This document shows positions 16,498-22,974 of a stretch of DNA of 25,818 bases, piece by piece (the stretch's first letter is position 1; each line of letters starts with the position of its first letter). Below the pieces are notes generated by a model. It searched no databases and was not told the DNA's origin. It saw only the letters and a list, made by a program, of their open reading frames with translations. The position numbers and the translations under genes are program-made. Location: positions 1-25,818 of the forward strand of contig SFQZ01000036.1 of the NCBI GenBank assembly GCA_004562915.1, given 5' to 3'. The stretch is from a bacterium. Its GTDB lineage: Bacteria; Bacillota_A; Clostridia; Lachnospirales; Lachnospiraceae.

Positions 16498-16513
16498 GCA
16501 ATTGGGAGCATTT

Positions 16514-17461
16514 ATGAATCGTAAAACAGTTGATGTGATTATACCGGTTTGTAATCCGGGAAAAGAGTGGGAAAAGCAGATTCGTTTGCTTGATAAACAG
16601 ACATATCCGGTCAGGTATATCCGGATTGTGAATACAGGAAAAGAAAACTGGAATTCTGTATATGAAACCTGGAGCAGTAAAATGCTGGTGTGCCATGTGA
16701 CAGGTGAAAGCTTTGATCATGGCGGTACCAGGGATATGACAGCCAGAATGTCGGATGCAGATTATCTTCTTTTTATGACCCAGGATGCGATACCGGGAGG
16801 AACGGACCTGGTTGAAAAGCTGGTGGATGCACTGGAACAGGAGAAAGATATTCGGGTGGCTTATGCAAGACAGATGCCGGCAGAGGGCTGCCGTCTTGCA
16901 GAACAGTATACCAGGAAGTTTAATTATCCTTCTGTAAGTCGTATAAAAAGACAGAGCGATTTGCCTGAGCTTGGGATCAAGACGTATTTTTGTTCTAATG
17001 TATGTGCTATGTATGATAGAAAAACATATCTGGAACTTGGAGGGTTTGTAAAAAAGACAATTTTTAACGAGGATATGATTTTTGCAGGAAGGCTGATACA
17101 AAGCGGATATGCAGTAGCTTATGCGGCGGATGCGAAAGTGATTCATTCCCACAATTATACAGCATTTCAGCAGTTTCATCGGAATTTTGATCTGGCGGTT
17201 TCGCAGGCGGATCATCCCGAGATTTTTGATGGGATCCGTTCTGAGAATGAAGGAATTCGACTGGTGAAAAAGACAGCCGGATGGCTGTGCCGACAGGGTA
17301 AACCATGGCTTGTGATTGGTCTTGTATGGAACAGCGGATGGAAGTATATGGGATATCTTTTGGGAAAACGATATCAAAGACTGCCGATGAGAGTCATTCT
17401 TTGGTGTACGATGAATAAAAAATACTGGGGAAAATATAGTAATCAGGAAGATAAAGGGTAA
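16514..17461 (+). CDS. Rhamnosyltransferase-like family 2 glycosyltransferase (RfbF-like)
   Basis: This 315-residue protein starts VDVIIPVCNPG and shows GESFDHGGTRD, LLFMTQDAIPG, FCSNVCAMYDR and FNEDMIFAGR. The SHNYTAFQQFHRNFDLAV segment is characteristic of the RfbF-type rhamnosyltransferase branch. The frame is open further upstream to an ATG at 16457, but that region is the terminator hairpin of the previous gene, so I start at ATG 16514, which follows GGGAG. The promoter is not obvious; the gene could be expressed by read-through. A short hairpin and T run (17460-17476) follow the stop. It probably transfers rhamnose from dTDP-rhamnose, consistent with rfbD upstream. Confidence 0.85.
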   Translation: MNRKTVDVIIPVCNPGKEWEKQIRLLDKQTYPVRYIRIVNTGKENWNSVYETWSSKMLVCHVTGESFDHGGTRDMTARMSDADYLLFMTQDAIPGGTDLVEKLVDALEQEKDIRVAYARQMPAEGCRLAEQYTRKFNYPSVSRIKRQSDLPELGIKTYFCSNVCAMYDRKTYLELGGFVKKTIFNEDMIFAGRLIQSGYAVAYAADAKVIHSHNYTAFQQFHRNFDLAVSQADHPEIFDGIRSENEGIRLVKKTAGWLCRQGKPWLVIGLVWNSGWKYMGYLLGKRYQRLPMRVILWCTMNKKYWGKYSNQEDKG

Positions 17462-17510
17462 ACGGAACCGTTTTTTCACATTTTTAACACAATTTGCGGT
17501 TATTATAAAA

Positions 17511-17519
17511 TGGTATAAT
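17511..17519 (+). promoter_or_regulatory. Extended -10 promoter of the htrA gene
   Basis: TGG directly precedes TATAAT (17514-17519), an extended -10 element. No good -35 box is present at 16-18 bases; TTGCGG is only 14 bases away. The start codon is 30 bases further on, after AGAGAGG. Confidence 0.5.
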
Positions 17520-17549
17520 ACAGTAAAGTCAAAAGAGAGGTTTCTATAT

Positions 17550-19286
17550 ATGAGCGATGAATGGAATTTGAATGAAGAGCGAGCATCCGGTCAGAACAAG
17601 GAATCAGACGTGGAACCGCAGACTTTGGAAAACACAGAATCTATGGATGCACCATCGGATATAGATAACAATGCAGCTAATGACGGCGAACATCAGGAGA
17701 CTTATCACTGGGTGAACCCGGAGTATCAGAAAAGACAGCAGGGAACAGCGGATGCAGGAGATAACACGTATGAGTCCAGCAGTTACCGCGAGAATATAGC
17801 CGGACAGACAAATTCGAATGGTGGCTATCGGGGTGGTTCTTATCATGAGTGGCGGAATCAGAATAACCAGAATCAGACGAACCAAAATCAATCCTGGCAG
17901 AACAATACAGATCAGAATCAGTCCTGGAATCATCAGGCCGACAGGAATCAGTCCTGGCAAAGTCAGTTAAACCAGGGAACGGGTCCCGCTACGGGACAAA
18001 GACATTATGGAACGTATCAGTTTACACCGGATAAACCTGTGAAGCCTTCAAAAAAGGAAAAATCTCAGGGTACCGGAAAGAAATTTCTTGTGACAGTAGG
18101 TCTTGCGGTGGTGTTTGGCATAGTTGCAGGAGGTGTGATGTTTGGTGTGAATGCTTTGGGAAATCATCTTACCGGACAGGATGAGACCCCTCAGATACAG
18201 GTACCGTCCACGGAAACACCGGAGACGAAATTGCCTCAGAGTGAAGCGGCTTCCGCATCGGTATCTGATCAGTACACTGTATCCGAAGTGGCAAGTATTT
18301 GTATGCCTTCTGTGGTATCCATTACCAATGCCAGCGTAAAAACAGTACAGGATTTCTTCGGCGGAGTTCAGCAGTATCCGATAGAAAGTACCGGTTCGGG
18401 TATTATTGTTGGACAAAATGAAAAAGAACTTCTGATTGCAACCAACAATCATGTGGTGGAAGGGGCAGATACCATCACAGTTGCTTTTAATGATGATGCT
18501 GTGTATGAGGCGCAGATCAAAGGAAATGCAGCAGACAGTGATCTGGCGGTGATCGCAGTGAAGCTGGAAGATATGTCGGAAGAAACATTGGGCAGTATAA
18601 AAGTGGTTACGTTGGGAGATTCGGATTCCCTTCAGATAGGAGAACAGGTTGTTGCCATTGGAAATGCCCTGGGTTATGGACAGTCAGTAACATCCGGATG
18701 GGTAAGCGCAGTCAACCGTGAAATGGTGGATTCGGATGGGAACTCTACCGGCAAACTGATTCAGACAGATGCAGCAATCAATCCGGGAAATAGTGGTGGT
18801 GCACTTTTAAATATGCGTGGGGAACTGATCGGTATCAATTCAGCAAAGGCTGCTGCTACAGAAGTGGAAGGAATGGGATATGCGATCCCGATCGCCACGG
18901 CTCAGCCTATTTTGGATGAGCTGATGAACAGAGAAACACGATATAAAGCGGATGAGGATAAGGCAGCATATATCGGGGTGACCTGTATGAGCGTGGAATC
19001 AGAGGCATCAAAGATGTATGGGATTCCGACAGGTGCATTTGTGGATTCAGTGGAAGAAGGAGGACCGGCAGAAGCAGCCGGTATTAAGAAGGGTGATATC
19101 ATCGTTAAATTTGATGGAATCACGATAACGGGAAGTACGGAACTGGTGAGTAAGCTTGAGTACTATGAAGCAGGAGAAACGGTAGATGTGGTGATCAGCC
19201 GTGCGGAAAATGGAGAGTATAAAGAGCAGACCGTCAGTGTGACTTTGGGAAAACGTAGTGAAATGAAACAGAGTGTAGATCGATGA
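17550..19286 (+). CDS. htrA: Membrane-anchored HtrA/DegP-type serine protease with PDZ domain
   Basis: This 578-residue protein has an acidic, then Asn/Gln-rich cytoplasmic N-terminus (1-170) and one membrane helix near 178-204. A Thr/Pro-rich linker leads to a trypsin-like domain outside the membrane. The catalytic triad is His301 (NNHVVEGA), Asp331 (SDLAVI) and Ser415 (NPGNSGGALL). A single PDZ domain occupies about 470-570 (GPAEAAGIKKGDIIVKFDG). Such proteases degrade or refold damaged exported proteins and respond to envelope stress. The cytoplasmic arm is much longer than usual for HtrA and contains a 10-residue tandem repeat. The gene is monocistronic, between its own promoter and a terminator-like hairpin. 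Confidence 0.93.
   Translation: MSDEWNLNEERASGQNKESDVEPQTLENTESMDAPSDIDNNAANDGEHQETYHWVNPEYQKRQQGTADAGDNTYESSSYRENIAGQTNSNGGYRGGSYHEWRNQNNQNQTNQNQSWQNNTDQNQSWNHQADRNQSWQSQLNQGTGPATGQRHYGTYQFTPDKPVKPSKKEKSQGTGKKFLVTVGLAVVFGIVAGGVMFGVNALGNHLTGQDETPQIQVPSTETPETKLPQSEAASASVSDQYTVSEVASICMPSVVSITNASVKTVQDFFGGVQQYPIESTGSGIIVGQNEKELLIATNNHVVEGADTITVAFNDDAVYEAQIKGNAADSDLAVIAVKLEDMSEETLGSIKVVTLGDSDSLQIGEQVVAIGNALGYGQSVTSGWVSAVNREMVDSDGNSTGKLIQTDAAINPGNSGGALLNMRGELIGINSAKAAATEVEGMGYAIPIATAQPILDELMNRETRYKADEDKAAYIGVTCMSVESEASKMYGIPTGAFVDSVEEGGPAEAAGIKKGDIIVKFDGITITGSTELVSKLEYYEAGETVDVVISRAENGEYKEQTVSVTLGKRSEMKQSVDR
17880..17969 (+). repeat. Three 30-bp tandem repeats encoding NQSW units
   Basis: Residues 111-140 of the HtrA protein are three decapeptides beginning NQNQSW, DQNQSW and DRNQSW. 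They are preceded by a looser Asn/Gln run from residue 103. The DNA copies are similar but not identical. Confidence 0.85.
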
Positions 19287-19289
19287 TAC

Positions 19290-19330
19290 AGCTCCGGCAG
19301 GATACGTCAGAAACGTGTTTTGCCGGAGTT
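19290..19330 (+). terminator. Terminator-like hairpin after htrA
   Basis: GCTCCGGCA (19291-19299) pairs with TGCCGGAGT (19321-19329), plus an outer A-T pair. An inner ACGT/ACGT helix lies in the loop. The T run after it is interrupted, so termination may be partial. Confidence 0.6.
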
Positions 19331-19362
19331 ACTGATTGTTTGTCTATTTATAAAAAGTTTAC

Positions 19363-19391
19363 TTGAGTGATGCGTAATTCTGGTCTATAAT
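19363..19391 (+). promoter_or_regulatory. Sigma-A-type promoter of clpX
   Basis: TTGAGT (19363-19368) and TATAAT (19386-19391) are separated by 17 bases, with a start near 19398. Confidence 0.75.
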
Positions 19392-19403
19392 GAATGAAAA
19401 GAG

Positions 19404-19419
19404 CTTTGGTTATCCAAAG
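19404..19419 (+). other. Small hairpin at the 5' end of the clpX transcript
   Basis: CTTTGG and CCAAAG are perfect complements around a TTAT loop, a few bases after the predicted transcription start. It could stabilise the 5' end or be an operator. It does not match the CtsR or HrcA consensus as I know them. Confidence 0.4.
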
Positions 19420-19443
19420 ATTTTACAGAGAGGATAGAAAAGT

Positions 19444-20883
19444 ATGTCAGATGACAAAGATGTAATAAAGTATAATGAAATAGATATGGAAACAGGGGAA
19501 GATTCTTCGAAAGAGGATAAAGATGAATTTGAAAAAGTTTGTTTTTTGTGCCGGAGACCGGAAAGCAAAACCGGACCGATGATCACGCTTCCGCAGAATA
19601 TTCATATTTGTACGGAATGTATGCAGAAGAGTTTCGACACTATGAATAACAGCAATATCAATTATAATGATCTGATGAGTAATATGCCAAACATCAGTAT
19701 GATTGATCTTTCTTCCCTGCCGCATCAGATTTCAGAGAAGCAGAGAGTAAAAAAGAAGAAAAAGACGGAGGATAAAAAGAAAAGTTTTACGATGAAAGAT
19801 GTTCCGCCGCCACATAAGATTAAAGCCAGTCTGGATGAATACGTGATTGGGCAGGAACATGCCAAGAAAGTGATTTCTGTAGGAGTTTATAATCATTATA
19901 AGCGTGTACTTTCGGCAGATCAGGGAGATGACGGTGTAGAAATTGCAAAGTCAAATATGCTGATGATCGGACCTACCGGAAGTGGTAAGACCTATCTTGT
20001 TCAGACTCTGGCGAAACTTCTGGATGTACCGCTTGCTATTACGGATGCCACTTCTCTTACAGAAGCCGGATATATCGGTGATGATATAGAGAGTGTTGTT
20101 TCAAAGCTTCTTGCAGCTGCGGACAATGATGTAGAACGTGCAGAGCATGGCATTATTTTTATTGACGAGATTGATAAGATTGCAAAGAAAAAGAATACCA
20201 ATCAGAGAGATGTAAGCGGAGAAGCTGTGCAGCAGGGCATGTTGAAGCTTCTTGAGGGAAGTGATGTGGAAGTTCCTGTGGGAGCAAACAGTAAGAATGC
20301 CATGGTACCATTGACTACGGTAAATACGAGCAATATTCTTTTTATTTGTGGAGGGGCATTTCCGGATCTTGCAGAAGTTATAAAAGAACGTCTGAATAAA
20401 AAGGCTTCCATTGGCTTTCAGGCTGAGCTTCGTGATAAGTATGATAAGGATAAAAATATTCTGGATAAAGTTACAGTGGAAGATCTGAGAAAGTTTGGAA
20501 TGGTTCCGGAGTTTTTGGGAAGGCTTCCGGTTATCTTTACTTTGCAGGAACTGGATAAAGATATGCTTGTACAGATTCTCAAAGAGCCGAAAAATGCCAT
20601 CTTAAAGCAGTACAAGAAACTGCTGGCTATGGATGAAGTGAAGCTGTCATTTGATGAAGCGGCACTGGAAGCTATTGCGGAGAAGGCACTTGAAAAAGAT
20701 ACGGGAGCTAGAGCACTCAGAGCAATACTGGAAGAGTATATGCTGGATATCATGTATGAGATACCGAAGGACGACAGTATCGGTGAAGTTGTAATCACTG
20801 GTGATTATATCCGCCATACGGGAGGTCCCAGGATCCTTCTGAGAGGTCAGGAACCGTTTTTGTTGGAACAGAATCATGGATAA
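19444..20883 (+). CDS. clpX: ClpX-type AAA+ unfoldase with extended N-terminal region
   Basis: This 479-residue protein contains a four-cysteine zinc-binding domain (Cys33, Cys36, Cys56, Cys59), Walker A GPTGSGKT (176-183) and pore loop GYIGDD (209-214). Walker B is IIFIDE (237-242), the IGF tripeptide that docks ClpP is at 323-325, and sensor-2 is GARALR (421-426). It is about 55 residues longer than standard ClpX, from an acidic N-terminal tail and a lysine-rich linker near 98-114. The usual GYVGED pore loop is GYIGDD, and RDVSGEGVQQALLK reads RDVSGEAVQQGMLK. No clpP or tig lies beside it, unlike the common clpP-clpX arrangement. It may be a second, specialised ClpX, but the intact IGF loop indicates it still works with ClpP. 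Confidence 0.9.
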   Translation: MSDDKDVIKYNEIDMETGEDSSKEDKDEFEKVCFLCRRPESKTGPMITLPQNIHICTECMQKSFDTMNNSNINYNDLMSNMPNISMIDLSSLPHQISEKQRVKKKKKTEDKKKSFTMKDVPPPHKIKASLDEYVIGQEHAKKVISVGVYNHYKRVLSADQGDDGVEIAKSNMLMIGPTGSGKTYLVQTLAKLLDVPLAITDATSLTEAGYIGDDIESVVSKLLAAADNDVERAEHGIIFIDEIDKIAKKKNTNQRDVSGEAVQQGMLKLLEGSDVEVPVGANSKNAMVPLTTVNTSNILFICGGAFPDLAEVIKERLNKKASIGFQAELRDKYDKDKNILDKVTVEDLRKFGMVPEFLGRLPVIFTLQELDKDMLVQILKEPKNAILKQYKKLLAMDEVKLSFDEAALEAIAEKALEKDTGARALRAILEEYMLDIMYEIPKDDSIGEVVITGDYIRHTGGPRILLRGQEPFLLEQNHG

Positions 20884-20901
20884 AAATATATTATGATTGC
20901 A

Positions 20902-20965
20902 GGATTGTGGGAGCTGCTTGCAGCGAAACAATCCGTAATCACATATGACACCCTAATCATATTAT
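20902..20965 (+). ncRNA. Structured 5' leader element, copy C
   Basis: A 7-bp stem GGATTGT/ACAATCC (20902-20908 with 20928-20934) encloses an internal loop GGGA/GAA and a stem GCTGC/GCAGC. This is the same architecture as copies A and B but with different paired bases. It is followed by GTAATCAC and TGACACCC as at 8940-8965. TATTAT at 20889-20894 would place a transcription start at its first base, but the -35 (TTGGAA, 20863-20868) is 20 bases away. Outer complementarity TGATT (20894-20898) with AATCA (20937-20941) extends the hairpin. The zinc-ribbon gene starts 39 bases after it. Confidence 0.5.
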
Positions 20966-21004
20966 AATGAGATCGGATAATACTTCCGGGAAAGAGAGGT
21001 TTTT

Positions 21005-21514
21005 ATGAAGAATGAAGATTTTTTTGAGAGTCTGAGACAGACGATTACCGACACTGCTGAGGTGGTTGGTAAGAAAACAGAGGATCTGGTGGAAATCCAG
21101 AAGTTAAGAAGCCGTATTCGAAATGCACAGAGAAGTATGGAGACGGATTACAAAAAACTGGGTGAAATTATTTATCAGCGTTATATAGGTGGTGCAGTCC
21201 TGGATGAGGAGCTTGCTGATGTGTGCGGTTTGATCATGGAGCTTCAGAAAGAAACAGCTTCTTATAAAGAAGAACTGGCAAGCAGAAGAGGACAAAATAT
21301 TTGTCCTGTTTGTGGTAACGGGAATCCTCGGGATGCCGCATTCTGCATGCAGTGTGGAGCACAGATTCCTAAATCTGAGCCGGAAACGGAAAATCCTTAT
21401 GCAGCAGGTCCTGTTCATGAGGATGAGGGATCCGAGCAGGAAGTTTGGGATGCCTGTACAGAAGAAAATGAGCCAGAAGAGACCCCTGAAAAAACTGAGG
21501 AAAAAGCAGAATAG
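21005..21514 (+). CDS. Zinc-ribbon protein with N-terminal helical region
   Basis: This 169-residue soluble protein is of unknown function. Residues 1-95 are predicted helical, probably coiled coil (IQKLRSRIRNAQRSMETDYKKLGEII). They are followed by a four-cysteine zinc ribbon, Cys100, Cys103, Cys114 and Cys117 (CPVCGNGNPRDAAFCMQCG), and a strongly acidic Glu/Pro-rich tail. The ribosome binding site is AGAGAGG. The LspA-like gene starts 10 bases after its stop, so the two are co-transcribed. Proteins of this layout are common in Lachnospiraceae genomes, but I know of no assigned role. The zinc ribbon may serve in protein-protein or nucleic-acid contacts. Confidence 0.85.
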   Translation: MKNEDFFESLRQTITDTAEVVGKKTEDLVEIQKLRSRIRNAQRSMETDYKKLGEIIYQRYIGGAVLDEELADVCGLIMELQKETASYKEELASRRGQNICPVCGNGNPRDAAFCMQCGAQIPKSEPETENPYAAGPVHEDEGSEQEVWDACTEENEPEETPEKTEEKAE

Positions 21515-21524
21515 AGGCGGTATC

Positions 21525-21989
21525 ATGGTTTGGATAAGTATTATGACGGCGGTTTTTCTTGCAGACCTGCTGATAAAGGATCAGGCAGAAAAACATCTTA
21601 GTGACAAAGCAGTAAGAGAAGTAGCCGGCGATAAAATACTGTTGAGAAAGATTCATAATGCGGGTATGGCATGCAATATTGGAGAGAAAAATCCGGAACT
21701 TGTAAAAAAGGGGACATTTTCATTATGGACACTTCTCTTTGCATGTTATCTCAGATTATTAAGAAAGCCGGGAAAAAATGCGGCAAAGCTGGGAGGAGCT
21801 CTTGCTTTGGGAGGCGGTCTCAGCAATTTGACAGACAGGATGACGAAAGGATATGTAACAGATTATTTCAGCCTGAATGTTAAATGGGAGAGATTAAGAA
21901 GACTCGTTTTCAATATTTCTGATTTTTGTATTTTGATCGGTACGATACTAGCATCAATTTCCTGGTGCAGGAAGAAAAAAGAAGAGTGA
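21525..21989 (+). CDS. lspA: Signal peptidase II (LspA) homologue, divergent
   Basis: This 154-residue membrane protein has four predicted helices. The two catalytic aspartates of lipoprotein signal peptidase are in place: Asp104 in GGGLSNLTDRMTKGYVTDYF and Asp133 in FNISDFCILIG. The N-terminal DLLIKDQAEKHL also fits the family. The conserved NxGAAF segment reads HNAGMACNIG, a clear departure from the usual form. The frame is open far upstream, but ATG 21525 follows GAGGCGG and aligns with the family start. It would remove signal peptides from prolipoproteins in the membrane. The divergent motif suggests a second, specialised copy. Confidence 0.75.
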   Translation: MVWISIMTAVFLADLLIKDQAEKHLSDKAVREVAGDKILLRKIHNAGMACNIGEKNPELVKKGTFSLWTLLFACYLRLLRKPGKNAAKLGGALALGGGLSNLTDRMTKGYVTDYFSLNVKWERLRRLVFNISDFCILIGTILASISWCRKKKEE

Positions 21990-21997
21990 TCTCATGT

Positions 21998-22048
21998 AAA
22001 TAGGCTAAAGGAATCCTGTCTTACGTCCGGTATTCCCTTAGCCTATTT
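21998..22048. terminator. 17-bp stem-loop terminator
   Basis: Arms 21998-22014 and 22032-22048 pair over 17 positions with one A-C mismatch and a 17-base loop, followed by AAGTTTTATCT. It lies between the LspA-like gene and a minus-strand gene remnant and could serve both directions. Confidence 0.8.
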
Positions 22049-22074
22049 AAGTTTTATCTCTCACGAATCCGAGA

Positions 22075-22345
22075 TTAGCAGGTTGCGCTGCCTACCACAT
22101 TTTTCTCAAGAATCTGTTTTTTGTCAATTTTGCTGTTTAACAGTTTGTCCTGTACATAATCAAATCCCAATCTTGCTATCGTATCAGCGAAACGTTCTCC
22201 GGAAATCCCTTCATCACGGAAGAACAGGATTGCGTGTTCCACCACATCGACAACCTCTTCTTCGGAGGTAAAGATTCGGTCCGGAGCACGTCCTTCGGCT
22301 ACTTTCTTACCCCGGCGACCGCCGATATGCATAAGCGACTTTTTA
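22075..22345 (-). pseudogene. 3' remnant of a nitrite/sulfite reductase-like gene
   Basis: The minus strand encodes about 88 residues resembling the C-terminus of anaerobic nitrite/sulfite reductase-like iron-sulfur proteins. It runs from HIGGRRGKKVAEG through DRIFTSEEEVVDVVEHAIL and GERFADTIARLGFD to a stop at 22075-22077. Family members are several hundred residues long and carry cysteine clusters upstream; none of that is present. To the right (above about 22345) the frame reads into sequence unlike the family, where the plus-strand remnant begins. No ribosome binding site or plausible start is visible. The family assignment is from memory of the motif style and is moderately secure. Confidence 0.5.
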
Positions 22346-22349
22346 TCAG

Positions 22350-22808
22350 AAAGAAATTCTATACTCATCTGAGCTGGAGGGGCAAAGATTTGCCATTCGC
22401 GAAAAAGGAAGCGGAACCCGAACACTATTTGAGCAATATTTATCCACACATAATATTCATATTCAGACTACCTGGGAAGCCAACTGTCCCCGCACGATTA
22501 CGAATGCTGTCATTCATAACAATGCACTTTCCGTTATGTCCCAAAGACTAGTCAAACATGAATGTACCTATCAGACCGTGAAAATTTTTCGTTATGAGAC
22601 CGGTGAATGGGATCGGTCATTTAAACTGGTTTATCTAAAGACAAATACAGACAGTGTAACTGTGTCAGATCAGGCGGGAGGTTATAAATTTCCTTCTGAA
22701 GGCATACAAAGACTTCAGGCTATACTGGAACGTTATCAAACACTGGATCTTCCTCCGAAAATATCTGCCTGTGTATTGAAAGAAACAAGTCTCGAAAAAT
22801 GGAAATAG
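22350..22808 (+). pseudogene. 3' remnant of a LysR-type regulator-like gene, frameshifted
   Basis: From about 22360 one plus frame reads THLSWRGKDLPFAKK and EPEHYLSNIYPH. Near 22445-22460 the sensible reading moves to another frame, continuing HIQTTWEANC, RTITNAVIHNNALSVMSQRL and GEWDRSFKLVYLK to the stop at 22806-22808. An internal ATG at 22536 opens a 90-codon frame. The pattern resembles the C-terminal effector domain of LysR regulators, but the similarity is loose. There is no N-terminal helix-turn-helix, so it is almost certainly dead. LysR genes are often divergent from their target, which fits the reductase remnant facing it. Confidence 0.4.
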
Positions 22809-22847
22809 TCAAAATAGTATATTTTTATGAAAGAAAATCGGAAGATT

Positions 22848-22877
22848 TTGTTATCACTTTCTGCTATTCTGTAATTA
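22848..22877 (+). promoter_or_regulatory. Promoter of the alpha-glucosidase gene
   Basis: TTGTTA (22848-22853) and TAATTA (22872-22877) are separated by 18 bases. Transcription would begin near 22884, two bases before the structured leader element. Confidence 0.5.
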
Positions 22878-22885
22878 TAAAACGA

Positions 22886-22949
22886 GAATTTCGAGAGTGC
22901 GAAGCACGGAGAAATTCGTAGTCTCGTCCCATTTGTCGGGAAACTCATA
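22886..22949 (+). ncRNA. Structured 5' leader element, copy B
   Basis: The stem GAATTTC/GAAATTC encloses an internal loop GAGA/GGA and a stem GTGC/GCAC with a GAA loop. GTAGTCTC follows, then a possible TCCC/GGGA hairpin. It aligns without gaps to copy A (8777-8840). ACGA/TCGT complementarity outside the stem may extend it. It ends 25 bases before the glucosidase ATG, leaving the AGGAG site free. Confidence 0.6.
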
Positions 22950-22974
22950 GAATAAAAAGGAGAAGACGTGTATT

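Noticed and set aside
16457..16513. Upstream in-frame ATG that would extend the rhamnosyltransferase by 19 residues
   Set aside because: The segment is the stem-loop terminator of the LCP gene, and the added residues do not resemble the GT2 family start. ATG 16514 has a GGGAG site and begins at the usual position.
17880..17969. CRISPR-like repeat array
   Set aside because: The 30-bp units are contiguous, in frame and inside a coding region, with no spacers.
21312..21524. Long upstream extension of the LspA-like frame
   Set aside because: It overlaps the zinc-ribbon gene in another frame and has no family similarity. ATG 21525 with GAGGCGG fits the family start.
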